DNA from: a virus
Length of the DNA stretch: 23,213 nucleotides
IMG/VR virus record: IMGVR_UViG_3300003322_000245
Span: 1 to 23,213 of that record
Direction: 5' to 3' (one strand)
In this document: one piece after another, positions 6,759-16,739 of the stretch
How the letters are laid out: every line of letters begins with the position of its first letter
Position numbering within the stretch: position 1 is the stretch's first letter
The notes under the pieces: generated by a model
What the model was told of the DNA's origin: nothing
The model's database searches: none
What the model saw: the letters and a program-made list of their open reading frames with translations, nothing else
Position numbers and translations under genes: made by a program

Positions 6759-7355
6759 ATGGCCGAGTCTAAAGTAAGTATTATTTCTAATGCGATAACA
6801 TTGCTCGGCCATGCTCCTATATCTAGCTTGGAAAATGGCGACCAGATGGTTGTAGCCGCAGAACAAGCTTTTGATATGCTTTATCCGGCAGTTCTTGCCG
6901 AAAATAATTGGCGATTTGCAACACAGATTCAGGAATTATCTGCATCTATAGACACACCTCCTCAGCCTTGGCTCACAATTTATTTACTGCCCGCAGGATG
7001 GCTTAAAACTATTCGTGTGTACCCGAACATTTACGTTTGGGATATCTATGAGAATTCTAAAATTTACGCGCAATTTAGTGGGCAATTTTTCATGGAGTAT
7101 ATCTTTCAACCAGATATATCAAAGCTCCCTGCTCATTTTATAAAGTATTTTGTTTATGAAATTGCCGCTTATTTGGCTCTGTCTAGCGCACAAAAGGCAA
7201 ATTTCTATGCGCCAATAGAGTCTAAACGAATGGCAGCATTCGCAATGGCTGCGGCGATAGAAGCTCAAAACAGACCACAGTTTACACAATACACTTTCCC
7301 TGTTCTTGCTAACAGAAATCTCGGGACGATTATCGGGAACGTTGCTCCTTCATAA
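6759..7355 (+). CDS. Tail tubular protein A-like (T7 gp11-like adaptor)
   Basis: A 198-residue protein, nearly the length of T7 gp11 (196). It shows the family pattern: an N-terminal helix region (VSIISNAITLLGHAPISSLE) and an early W-R-F-A motif (ENNWRFATQ). It ends with a helical part carrying KYFVYEIAAYLALSSAQKA before the C-terminal tail. Such proteins form a 12-fold ring under the portal and connect it to the nozzle. A start at 6759 (GGAG five bases upstream) is preferred over an in-frame non-ATG start at 6672, which would overlap the head-fibre gene by 77 bases. The next gene follows after 8 bases. Confidence 0.8.
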   Translation: MAESKVSIISNAITLLGHAPISSLENGDQMVVAAEQAFDMLYPAVLAENNWRFATQIQELSASIDTPPQPWLTIYLLPAGWLKTIRVYPNIYVWDIYENSKIYAQFSGQFFMEYIFQPDISKLPAHFIKYFVYEIAAYLALSSAQKANFYAPIESKRMAAFAMAAAIEAQNRPQFTQYTFPVLANRNLGTIIGNVAPS

Positions 7356-7363
7356 GGACTGAA

Positions 7364-9877
7364 ATGGCAGACATATTATGGTCACAGGATTTTTTTGCCA
7401 AGGGCGAACTCTCGCCCCTTATGTATTCGCGCGTAACTCTTAATGCGTACTACCAGGGATTAAAGCGAGCAAAAAATGTTCTATGCCTACCACAAGGTTC
7501 TGCTGGTAAAAGATTTGGAACACGTTATCTTGCAAAGTTAACTGAAACAAATTACCAACAAGTTTATTTTAAATCGTTTCAGTATTTGAATGAGTGTTGT
7601 TATTTAGTTGTTTTCTACAACGACAAAATAGATATTTATTTGGAAGGTGCTCTTGTTGCTACAGTTTCCAGTACAGGTATCTTGGCTGATGAAGTAGGAT
7701 TGATAAACCATACTGTTTTGAATAATAGATTTCGAGTGACAACAGGAATTTATAGACCAAAGGATTTGACGCGTTCAGCAGCATCGCCCAATGCTATAAC
7801 TGCATTTACGTCAACTACATTAACCCTAACCACACCTTTGACTGCCGGATTTTTTGCGCCCGCTCAATTTACAACAGCCACTTCTTTGCCAACAACAACG
7901 CCTCAAATTCATTTAAGCAAAACATATTTCATACGCATGATAACTACTACCACCTTCAGTATTTACAGTACTGCTGAAGATGCAGCTAATAATGTAAATG
8001 CGTACGCGATTGCATCCGCAGGTGTAAGTTCAAATGTGGTTGTTTTAAATACATGGACATTTGCCGATGTTACATTCAAGAATAGACCGGTTTATGATTT
8101 CGCTGGGGGATATGATACATCCGCATTTACCCCGGCAGCTACTACCGGATATAGCGTAAATATTACGCGCACGTCAGGCACGTATAATTTACCAACTTCT
8201 TTAATTGGTGGCGCATTTATAGGCAATGGTGGCATTGCTCGCATAACAAATTCTAATGGAACAAACATTATAACGGTTAGTATTCTTCAACCTTTTAATT
8301 CAACAGCGGCCATTCCAGGAACCGAAGTTTTAATTGCAGAACCAGCTTGGTCTGATGCAAGAGGGTGGCCACGCAAATGTTCATCATTTCAAAACAGGGC
8401 TTTTTTCGCGAACACAGACCTTTTATCTAATGGCCTTTGGGCGTCTGTTGTAAACCAGTATGATGATTTTAATGATCTGGAAGGTGACGCCGATAGCGCT
8501 ATTAGCTGGTATCCAACATCGGATAATGTTAACTATATCAATTTTATCGTTCCTTATAGAAGCCTTACAATACATACGAATTCCGGTGTATATTCGACTC
8601 CATTGTCTGTTGAAACCGCTATTACGCCTACAAACTTTTCACTATCGTTGCAGGACTCAACATCAACCTCCGAAAACGTACAGCCCGACGGACTTGATAA
8701 TCAGATTATCGTAATATCTGGGAATGATGCCCACAGTCTTTTATGGGATGGTTTTAACAATGCCTATACATCTAGTATCATTTCTGTTGCCAATGAGCAG
8801 TTATTGAGAACTCCTATTGACCAGACCCCTTATATTGATAAAGTTCGCGGTGGTTCGCGTTATATGTTCATAACGAATCTTGATGGAACATTGGCGATAT
8901 ATCAAACATTAATTTCCGAAAACGTCTCAGGATTCACAGTTGCAGAGCTTGAGCAATCTTATGGTCAAGCGTATTTTAGATGGCTTGCCTCTAACTTTGA
9001 TGGTCGAGCATGGTTCGTCACTGAGCGAGAAATTGGTACCGCATCCGCTCCAACTGCAATTACGGGTTTCACTGCAACGAGCTTGGTTTCAGCTTATGCA
9101 TTCTCTACAGACACTTTTACAGCCTGTTCGTTCGCAGGGACGACATTGCCATCAACCTCACCTCAAGTTGTAACCGATCATATTTATTGGGCTGTGGGTG
9201 TTGATGCAACGCATTTCAAAATCTATTTAACCCAGGAAGATGCAACCGCTGGCGTTGATGCTTTTGATATCTTAAGCGCTGGTACTTTAGCGACAGTTAC
9301 CGCATATCCTTTAGTCACAAATCTATTCATTGAACAGTTAGATTTTGACGCAATGATGGACTGTGTAGGGTATTACGATGGTGCGGCTACAGATGTCATT
9401 ACAGGACAGACACGTTTTAATGGGCAAGAAGTTCTCATGCAAGGCGATGGATTTGGATTTAATGACCTTGTAGAAAATGGCAATATTTTCTTCGAAGCAC
9501 ATGGTGAACTTCGCGAGATTTCAGAAGCGCAATATGGTTTTCCTATTGATGTTGAGATTAAGCCTTTGCCGCTTTCAATCTCTGGCGGTAGTCCAAAGAG
9601 TTCAAATCTTATCGATACAAAACACATTCGTTTCGCGACATTTCTATTCGCTGACACTATTGGCGGAACAATTACAGACGGTACTAATGTGACACCAATA
9701 GCTATGGAAACATTGACTCAAGTTCCTTTTGGATCTCCTCCGGTTCCAGTTACAGGAAGTTTTGAAATGGCGCTCTTCGGTGGCTGGGATGATTTCAATA
9801 ATAACGCTTTTACGATTCATCATCGTGAGCCTTTCGGTATGAAACTGACAGGCATATTTTATAAAGTTGAGGTTTAG
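7364..9877 (+). CDS. Tail tubular protein B-like / tail nozzle protein
   Basis: An 837-residue protein; T7 gp12 is 794. The start FFAKGELSPLMYSRVTLNAY, then YQGLKRAKNVLCLPQGSAGKRFGTRY, is the hallmark of podovirus nozzle and stabilisation proteins (GELSP...R...Y..G...NV...PQG...R.GT). The fold should be a beta-propeller-like hexamer forming the tail tip to which the fibres attach. Two related inserts of about 76 residues interrupt it, at residues 144-220 and 565-640. Both run from AIT.FT through LP.T.PQ and T.F.IY.T.EDA to SAG. These look like small beta-domains of the sort added to phage tail proteins for surface binding. An AAGGA site precedes the ATG. Confidence 0.8.
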   Translation: MADILWSQDFFAKGELSPLMYSRVTLNAYYQGLKRAKNVLCLPQGSAGKRFGTRYLAKLTETNYQQVYFKSFQYLNECCYLVVFYNDKIDIYLEGALVATVSSTGILADEVGLINHTVLNNRFRVTTGIYRPKDLTRSAASPNAITAFTSTTLTLTTPLTAGFFAPAQFTTATSLPTTTPQIHLSKTYFIRMITTTTFSIYSTAEDAANNVNAYAIASAGVSSNVVVLNTWTFADVTFKNRPVYDFAGGYDTSAFTPAATTGYSVNITRTSGTYNLPTSLIGGAFIGNGGIARITNSNGTNIITVSILQPFNSTAAIPGTEVLIAEPAWSDARGWPRKCSSFQNRAFFANTDLLSNGLWASVVNQYDDFNDLEGDADSAISWYPTSDNVNYINFIVPYRSLTIHTNSGVYSTPLSVETAITPTNFSLSLQDSTSTSENVQPDGLDNQIIVISGNDAHSLLWDGFNNAYTSSIISVANEQLLRTPIDQTPYIDKVRGGSRYMFITNLDGTLAIYQTLISENVSGFTVAELEQSYGQAYFRWLASNFDGRAWFVTEREIGTASAPTAITGFTATSLVSAYAFSTDTFTACSFAGTTLPSTSPQVVTDHIYWAVGVDATHFKIYLTQEDATAGVDAFDILSAGTLATVTAYPLVTNLFIEQLDFDAMMDCVGYYDGAATDVITGQTRFNGQEVLMQGDGFGFNDLVENGNIFFEAHGELREISEAQYGFPIDVEIKPLPLSISGGSPKSSNLIDTKHIRFATFLFADTIGGTITDGTNVTPIAMETLTQVPFGSPPVPVTGSFEMALFGGWDDFNNNAFTIHHREPFGMKLTGIFYKVEV

Positions 9878-9879
9878 AA

Positions 9880-10404
9880 ATGGAACCAATGACCGCTTTT
9901 TTATTATCAATGCAAGCTGCTGGTCTTGTTACTTCAGTATTTGGCTACAAGTCTCAGAAAGATACAATTGATCTCGGTAGAAAATTAGAGCAAGAACAAT
10001 TTAAAACAAACTTAGAAGCTATCCGTTTAGAAAGCACACAAGCCTCAGTAGCTGAATTAAAACAGGTTCGTCAAAATATCGGCGCTCAAATCGTGGTTAA
10101 TGCGGCTAGAGGAAACCGCGGTGGTTCAAGTTATTTAGGAATCGAACAAACAAAATCTGCTTATAACAATGATGAGCGTGTAAGGCGCATGAATCTTTTA
10201 GCCAAAGAGTCAAGTTTACGAGCAGCAAACGTCCTATCAGGATTACATACTCTGCAATCTGAAACGCAGCTTGGTCAAAACTTAATGAAAGATATTTTTA
10301 ATACTATCCCGTTAAGCGCTGGTATTGACTCGCTCTTCAATAACAAAAAGAAATCCAACACTGCCACGAGCAATACTGGCGGTAATTTTAATTGGGGATA
10401 CTAA
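9880..10404 (+). CDS. Internal virion protein, T7 gp14-like position
   Basis: A 174-residue protein, slightly shorter than T7 gp14 (196). It has an N-terminal hydrophobic helix (MTAFLLSMQAAGLVTSVFGY), a long helical middle (residues about 25-80) with a Gly-rich break NAARGNRGGSS, and a disordered Asn/Thr/Gly tail. Many podoviruses place a protein of this pattern at the start of the ejection-protein cluster; in T7 it inserts in the outer membrane as DNA enters. It lies directly between the nozzle gene and two very large proteins, as in T7. The role is inferred from position and shape, and sequence identity to gp14 cannot be judged here. Confidence 0.6.
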   Translation: MEPMTAFLLSMQAAGLVTSVFGYKSQKDTIDLGRKLEQEQFKTNLEAIRLESTQASVAELKQVRQNIGAQIVVNAARGNRGGSSYLGIEQTKSAYNNDERVRRMNLLAKESSLRAANVLSGLHTLQSETQLGQNLMKDIFNTIPLSAGIDSLFNNKKKSNTATSNTGGNFNWGY

Positions 10405-12872
10405 TGGCGTACCAAATCCCAGAACCATTACAAGAACAAGTCAAGGTTGATGCAACAGTTGGCCAAGCGCCTTTTTCTGCCTCGTATGCAAATGCAGCTT
10501 TACACGAAACTTTACTCGGACAATTAGGTTCAACCATTGCTCAAACTGCTTCTAACTCGCTGGCTACAAAGATGGGTTATAACGAGGGTATGAATCCACA
10601 TGGTGATATCATTCCTCCAATTACGGAAGCTGATAGACATTATGCTGATGCCTACACCGCGCAGTCTAAAAACGTTTTGGCCTTACAAATTAATGATATG
10701 TTTTCTAAGGCTCAGACAGAACTTTCAAGATCATATCGAATCTCCCCAGGCATGATTAATGACTACAAAACTCAGATTTCCCAAGGTACTCAAGAGATTT
10801 TACAAAATGCTCCTACAGGCGTTAAGCAAGAACTAGGGGCGCAGTACGCCAACACAATAATGTCATCCTCAGCAGCGCTTGAACGGAGACTAATTGCACA
10901 GAACAAAGATGACGCAATTAGCGCTATGAAGATAGCAGACAAGAATACTGATACGGCAATACTGGATACAGCTGCTTTAGGCAATCCTGATGAAGCCAAA
11001 AAACTCTATGACCAGAAAGTTGCTCAAAATAAGAAACAACGTGCTGCTGGCATGATGACGCCGCTTGAAGAATCAACTTCAAACACAGCCGCAAAATTAA
11101 GTTATTACTCTGGGGTTTCAAATGCGAAAGCCCTTGCGGCTCGCAATCAAAAAGGAGAAGCCCTCGGTAAATATTTATCCAGTCTTGCAGATCCAAAAAA
11201 TAAACCTGCGGATTTAAGTTTTTCAGAATGGAATACGATTGGAAATAATACACTTTCACTCATGCGTCATATGGACGCACTTCAACAAACTGATAAGAAT
11301 TTAATTCTTTCTGATTTGCATGAAAAGCTTGCAAAGAATGGACAGCTTGACCCACAAGACATTCTTACAGCCTATGAGTCTCCAGCAATTAATGACACAG
11401 ATTTGAATGAAATTCTTTCAAAGATGTATTCAAACAAGACAAAAGGAAATACTCGAGAACAAAAGATTCAAATTCTTACGTCTAATTTTTCAGATGCCCA
11501 AGTGTTTGGAGAACAATCTGGCGAAACTGTAAATGACACCTATTCCAATTTGGTTCAAGCAGCACGAACCAAGAATCCAGAACTTGCTCCAATGGAAGCC
11601 GAAGCTTCAATTGCTGCAATGGCCGGAGGGAGCATTCCACGATTTTTAAATACAGTTGCTAACCTTTCTAAATCAAATAACCTCAATGACGTGATAGCAG
11701 CCTCTAATGCCTATCATCGAGTCCAAGGTGCTTCACCGCAAAACTTAATTGGCTTAAATGAGGATGCTTATAACTTCATAAATGCCTTTGATTCCTTTAG
11801 GCAAGTGAATCCTGGTGACCCTGCAAGTGCTTTAGCGCAAACACGTAATGCGCTCGTAAGTAGAACAAAAGAAGAACAAGAGGCCATTAAGTCCAATTGG
11901 AATACTATCTATAGAAAAAAATATTCAACACCTGAGCAACGAAGTAATTTCGCAAGAGAAATGCTGGGAATTAATACATTATTTAATTCAGTAAATGTTC
12001 AAAACAAAGCTGTTGCTGATGATCACATAACAAACTTGCTTGAAAAATATATGACCCTAACTGGTGGAGATATTGAGACCGCCAAAGACATGACGCAAAA
12101 AGCTATACGCAATGTTTATAGTGATACATGGGTAAATGGTCGTCATGAAGTAGCATATCTTTCTCTTGAAAAAATCGCAGGCCTTGATGAAGGTGGTACT
12201 TTTTTTGTTCAAAAAGATATTGCGAGCCAGGTTCAAAATTCGTTTGGCGTGTACAAAGAGGCATACGACAAAGGCTATAGCGATTTCTATTATAGGATTA
12301 AAAATCCTGAAAAATACTCTATAGATTCTTTGAAAATTCAATCTATCCGCAATGCCAAAATTACAGCAGAAATTGGCGCCATAGATGAGAAAATAAACGC
12401 TCTATCTAAGGAAGGATATTTTGAAGGCATGAAGAACGATGCCAAATATCAAGCGCTTCTTAACGAGCGAAATGAATTGCTTGGAGAACAAAAAATTATT
12501 AATAAGGGTTTTAAGGGGATTAGCAGTGATCAGGCAGCGATTCAGATTGAAAAAGTATTTAGAGGCGCAAAAGGCGATGGTGAGGTTCAAACATTAAATC
12601 TAGCCGTAATCCCAGAAACCAACACCATGCTTTCCTACGATAATGCACAGCCAATCATAGGAAATTATTTTATAAAGCTTATAAATGAGAATGGTGGCAT
12701 AGAAAACCTTGATTCTATTTCTGGATTCAAATCATCCCCTATTTACTATTCACCTAACATCGGCCAAATAAGAAAGGATTACACGGAATTTCATAACCGC
12801 TTTGGGAATCAACCCTCCTATAGACAGCAGCTTGATGAATACATCAAGGCAAAAATGGAGGGCAAGAAATGA
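10404..12872 (+). CDS. Internal virion (ejection) protein, T7 gp15-like position
   Basis: An 822-residue, mainly helical protein rich in Asn, Gln, Lys and Ala, comparable with T7 gp15 (747). No enzyme motif is visible. Several heptad-like helical stretches are present, for example around NALSKEGYFEGM and ALLNERNELLGEQK near residues 660-700. An ATG at 10404 sharing one base with the previous stop (TAATG) and preceded by TTGGGGA is preferred over an in-frame TTG at 10392. It ends with an ATGA overlap into the next gene. In T7 the equivalent protein leaves the head and helps form the periplasmic part of the DNA channel. The function is inferred from gene order and size. Confidence 0.65.
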   Translation: MAYQIPEPLQEQVKVDATVGQAPFSASYANAALHETLLGQLGSTIAQTASNSLATKMGYNEGMNPHGDIIPPITEADRHYADAYTAQSKNVLALQINDMFSKAQTELSRSYRISPGMINDYKTQISQGTQEILQNAPTGVKQELGAQYANTIMSSSAALERRLIAQNKDDAISAMKIADKNTDTAILDTAALGNPDEAKKLYDQKVAQNKKQRAAGMMTPLEESTSNTAAKLSYYSGVSNAKALAARNQKGEALGKYLSSLADPKNKPADLSFSEWNTIGNNTLSLMRHMDALQQTDKNLILSDLHEKLAKNGQLDPQDILTAYESPAINDTDLNEILSKMYSNKTKGNTREQKIQILTSNFSDAQVFGEQSGETVNDTYSNLVQAARTKNPELAPMEAEASIAAMAGGSIPRFLNTVANLSKSNNLNDVIAASNAYHRVQGASPQNLIGLNEDAYNFINAFDSFRQVNPGDPASALAQTRNALVSRTKEEQEAIKSNWNTIYRKKYSTPEQRSNFAREMLGINTLFNSVNVQNKAVADDHITNLLEKYMTLTGGDIETAKDMTQKAIRNVYSDTWVNGRHEVAYLSLEKIAGLDEGGTFFVQKDIASQVQNSFGVYKEAYDKGYSDFYYRIKNPEKYSIDSLKIQSIRNAKITAEIGAIDEKINALSKEGYFEGMKNDAKYQALLNERNELLGEQKIINKGFKGISSDQAAIQIEKVFRGAKGDGEVQTLNLAVIPETNTMLSYDNAQPIIGNYFIKLINENGGIENLDSISGFKSSPIYYSPNIGQIRKDYTEFHNRFGNQPSYRQQLDEYIKAKMEGKK

Positions 12873-15800
12873 TTGAAAATGCAAAAGATAAAATCAAGGA
12901 TGCATTTGAAGAAAACAACCCAATGGTTTTTTCAACAAGCATTCCTAACTCAATTAATAACGAATCTCAAACTGTAAATTTTGAACCTTTTAGCGCCCCT
13001 GTTTACCGGCCTAAGCCTGAAGCAGAAGCGCCAGAACTTGAAGGTAAAACTCCTGGGATTGTTGAAGGAATCATTCATGAATGGAAAAACTGGAGTTTGG
13101 TTGGCTCTAATATCAAAGCATATGAAAAAGGCCAAGCCTTAAAACCTGCAAATGATATTTACGAAAACCCTAGTGATGACCCTATTCCGGACAATTGGAC
13201 ACCATTTGAGAATCGCGATTATTACCTAAATGTTTCTCGTGACTGGTGGGATACGCTATTCCTAGCGAAAAGCCCAAAAGACCAAGAGGCGCGCTTTAAT
13301 TTCGCACGCCAAGAAATGGCTAAGGAAGAATATTTTAGTCGTGGCTCTATCATGCAAAAGATTGTTTCAAAATCTCTTGGTATACCAGGTGGCATTGTTA
13401 TTGACCCATACAATCTACTGCCTTTTGCTGCATCAATGAAGTATTTAAAGATTTCTCAAAACTTTCTTAAGAATGCAGTTAAAGTGGCTCCAAGTCTTGG
13501 CGCAATTAATGTTGGCAAAGAGCTTATTAATTACGACCAAGACCCTGACGAAACCATTGCTAATGCTGGATATCATGCGGTCAGAGACACAATGGCAGGA
13601 ATGTTTTTAATAGCAGGCATGCAAGGTTTAGGACGAGGTTATGAAGGTTACAAACTGTATAGGTTACGTAATTCTGGCGATTTCAATAGAGAAGGTATTG
13701 GCTTTAAATTTGATGTTGGTGATAAAGGAGAAATCAAAGGATACACAGCCTATAGCATGCCTAATGAAGCAATGAGTGCTATGCGTGTAACACGCGCGCA
13801 GGAATACGCTGATTCGCAATTTGCGCGAACTGGATTATTCTGGCTTCCTAAAGTAACCAACTTAGCTGGTGTTTTAAGTCCCATCATTCGTGGTCTCAAT
13901 AGCAGCTACGGCTCCATTCGCGCGCTGACAAATAGACTTGTAGACCACGATATTAATACTGTAGGTGGCAATAAACATGTTCCTGATTCAACATCCTTTG
14001 AAAAACGTCTTATGGACATTGAGGGCGATGCGGCTAGCTTTGGCGTTAAAATGGAGGGCTTACGGAAAGCATACAATGGTATTGACCTTACCGTTGACGA
14101 AGAAGAAGCGCTTAAAAAACTCAATTCAACCCTTAATAAAAAGGATCCTTATGATCCCGCAAGTTTCGGAAGGCGAGTTGCCTCTGCTGTGATTACAGAC
14201 TCTTCAGGCCAAGGTTTACAAATTAATGAAGCCAAAAAATTATGGGATGATTTCGCACAAAAGTATTGGAACAGATATCAAAGAGCTTTAGGTTTTCGTG
14301 AAGAAACTTTGCCTCTTGCTACAGCCAAAGGATACCTTACACAAGTTTATAATCGTGTCGCGATGGCTGCCAACGAAGAAGGATGGACAAATGCTGTAGC
14401 ACTTGCGCTTAAAGACCAAGACAAAATAATTCGCGAACTTACAAGACCTATAGATGAATTAAATCTACAAATTAAAGAAGTCAAAGCAGAAATTCTTGCA
14501 GGCAATGATCTTGAAAATAATAGATTATTGCTTAAGGAATTACGGGGTCAAAAGAAAACTGAGCGGGACGCGCTCATTGAAACCTTAAGAGATAATCAAG
14601 ACTACAGTATCTTATTACGCGAAAGAAATCTTCTAAGCAGCAAAGAAGCAGAAGGGTTAAGAGAAACTTTAAAGCCTCTTAAGGCTCTTAAAAAAGACCA
14701 ATTGAAAGTTAAAGATGAACTGACTCAAATAAAGAAAACTCGTGCATCTTTAATTAAGAATCTTGAAACACCCCGAAAGAAAAAAGTAGCGCCTGAAGTT
14801 TTGAAAAAACAGCATGCCGAAATTAAAGCCAAGATTGAAGAAATCGACAAAGAGATTGCTCGCTTTGAAGAAGAAATAAATTCTTTTGAATACAAAATCC
14901 TAAATGAAGAAGCCGCGCTTTCTTCGCGAGCAATGGCAGGAGAACTCCCAGATAACTATTTTTATCGTCATCACGAAACAGGACAAGTCATATTCAGAGA
15001 TCCAAATAAACTACCTAAATTTCGCGACTTATACATTGATGATGATGATATGCGCCAAGAAGCTAAATCGCTTTATGAGTCAATCATGAACCTATCTGAT
15101 GAAGAGGTAATGAACCATCGGGTAACAGAATTAAGTGGCGTTATTTCCGAGAACCCTTTGTATAAAAGAACAGTCATGATTCCATCGGAAGTTTTCTTAA
15201 ATAACAATTTCCTAGTCACAGATATGCCAGCCATTGCGAATAACTACGCGCTTGGCATAGGAAAATCAGCCGCTTTAAACGAAGCTTTAGAAGGTTTTGG
15301 TATAGGGCGCAAAGGAGTAGATGGCGTCTTTGAGCTTTTAGGAAAAGAATATCAAGACAATTTAAAAAAATTGAATGGGCTAGAAGGAAAGGAACACGCC
15401 AAACAACTAGAGAAGATTACAAAAAAATTTAACAAAGAAAAGCAATTTGCCAAAGATTTGCTCGATGCAATGATGGGCTTTAGACAGCATGATAAATACA
15501 TAAGTAGCATTTCGCGTGATATACGAAATCTGGCTGCTAGCACGAAACTTGGCTTTGTCCCTCTCACTCAAATTGCAGATACCATGGCAAACGTATTTAA
15601 GCATGGAATTTGGCGTTTTATTCGCGATGGCTTCGCGCCTTCTCTTAGAAGTCTTAATGGGCAGCTTAGAGGTAAAAATGCTGAGAATGTAAGGCGTACA
15701 GCAAGTGAAGCGAATTTAACGTTAGAACACTTCAGAGGAGGAATGGTCAGAAAGTTTTACGGTTATGACTCTTATGGCGAACTTGCCCCACAAAACAAAC

Positions 15801-16723
15801 TTTCTGCTGGTCTTCAATCTGCCGCGAATTTTTCAGGAAATTTATCAGGGATGAATTACATTGAGAATTTCAACCAAAGGCTAAGTGCGGGTATTGTTGA
15901 CAGCAAAATCATGGAGCTAATGCATAAGTTCCAAAATGGAACTTTGAGCACAAGAGAAGCAAAAGAATTAAGTCGCATGGGGCTAGACCCTGAAATATGG
16001 GCTGAACCCTTCATAAAGCAATTTAATGAACATGGAATTAAAGGCGTCTTTGGTGGGTATGACAGTTATTTCTACAACTGGACTAACCGAGATGCAAAGT
16101 TAAAAATGGCTCAAACTATTCATACGTCTGTTAGAAATCTTATTGTAAGGCGCGGAAGGGCTGATATGCCTCTTATTTTTAATAACCCAGTTCTATCTTT
16201 GGTAACACAGTTCATGGGTTGGGGTTTCGCGTCATTTAATCGATTCACAGTTCCATTGCTTCAACGTGGAGATGCCAACGCGATTACTGGAACAATACTT
16301 ATGGCTATGGTTGCAAGCATGGAGGGAGTTACGAGAAAGATTGCTCGAGGCGAAGAAGTCGATTTTGATGATGAAAACTTCATGGCTGAAGCTTTTTCTA
16401 ACTCAGCTCCTTTTGCAATGCTCTATAAATCAGCAATGTTTGCTAACCAATTTTTAGACAATGATTTTTTAACCAGCATGCAAAATGATAAGCAACGTGC
16501 AATTAGCCAACTTGGGATGATAAGCGGCGCTGGATTTGGCGTAATTAAAGACTATGCAAAAGTCCTCTCTATGATTGGCTCGAATGATTACAACAAGCAA
16601 GACATAGCGAAATTAGTACGCGCAATTCCAGGCACCCAAGCTTGGTACCTATATCAGATTCAACAGAAATTTATTGACGCAGCAACAGAAGGATTACCGG
16701 AGCGAAGGACGCCCAAGGGATAA
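12869..16723 (+). CDS. Very large internal virion (ejection) protein, T7 gp16-like position
   Basis: A 1284-residue protein, close to T7 gp16 (1318). I see no transglycosylase motif at the N-terminus, where T7 gp16 has one; a separate transglycosylase-like gene is present at 740-1210. The N-terminus is Pro- and acid-rich. Weakly hydrophobic segments occur near residues 165-190 and 240-255. A long charged coiled-coil region spans about 523-680 (ELTRPIDELNLQIKEVKAEI onward, then many E/K/L heptads). The C-terminus carries MGWGFASFNRFTVPLLQRG and RAIPGTQAWYLYQI, resembling the ends of large podovirus internal proteins. It would be ejected to span the cytoplasmic membrane. Translation is coupled by ATGA to the preceding gene. 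Confidence 0.65.
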   Translation: MIENAKDKIKDAFEENNPMVFSTSIPNSINNESQTVNFEPFSAPVYRPKPEAEAPELEGKTPGIVEGIIHEWKNWSLVGSNIKAYEKGQALKPANDIYENPSDDPIPDNWTPFENRDYYLNVSRDWWDTLFLAKSPKDQEARFNFARQEMAKEEYFSRGSIMQKIVSKSLGIPGGIVIDPYNLLPFAASMKYLKISQNFLKNAVKVAPSLGAINVGKELINYDQDPDETIANAGYHAVRDTMAGMFLIAGMQGLGRGYEGYKLYRLRNSGDFNREGIGFKFDVGDKGEIKGYTAYSMPNEAMSAMRVTRAQEYADSQFARTGLFWLPKVTNLAGVLSPIIRGLNSSYGSIRALTNRLVDHDINTVGGNKHVPDSTSFEKRLMDIEGDAASFGVKMEGLRKAYNGIDLTVDEEEALKKLNSTLNKKDPYDPASFGRRVASAVITDSSGQGLQINEAKKLWDDFAQKYWNRYQRALGFREETLPLATAKGYLTQVYNRVAMAANEEGWTNAVALALKDQDKIIRELTRPIDELNLQIKEVKAEILAGNDLENNRLLLKELRGQKKTERDALIETLRDNQDYSILLRERNLLSSKEAEGLRETLKPLKALKKDQLKVKDELTQIKKTRASLIKNLETPRKKKVAPEVLKKQHAEIKAKIEEIDKEIARFEEEINSFEYKILNEEAALSSRAMAGELPDNYFYRHHETGQVIFRDPNKLPKFRDLYIDDDDMRQEAKSLYESIMNLSDEEVMNHRVTELSGVISENPLYKRTVMIPSEVFLNNNFLVTDMPAIANNYALGIGKSAALNEALEGFGIGRKGVDGVFELLGKEYQDNLKKLNGLEGKEHAKQLEKITKKFNKEKQFAKDLLDAMMGFRQHDKYISSISRDIRNLAASTKLGFVPLTQIADTMANVFKHGIWRFIRDGFAPSLRSLNGQLRGKNAENVRRTASEANLTLEHFRGGMVRKFYGYDSYGELAPQNKLSAGLQSAANFSGNLSGMNYIENFNQRLSAGIVDSKIMELMHKFQNGTLSTREAKELSRMGLDPEIWAEPFIKQFNEHGIKGVFGGYDSYFYNWTNRDAKLKMAQTIHTSVRNLIVRRGRADMPLIFNNPVLSLVTQFMGWGFASFNRFTVPLLQRGDANAITGTILMAMVASMEGVTRKIARGEEVDFDDENFMAEAFSNSAPFAMLYKSAMFANQFLDNDFLTSMQNDKQRAISQLGMISGAGFGVIKDYAKVLSMIGSNDYNKQDIAKLVRAIPGTQAWYLYQIQQKFIDAATEGLPERRTPKG

Positions 16724-16739
16724 ATGTTAGGAGAACATC

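Noticed and set aside
10392-10403. TTG start four codons earlier for the gp15-like protein
   Set aside because: The ATG at 10404 has TTGGGGA upstream and the usual one-base stop/start overlap; the TTG lies within that ribosome site.
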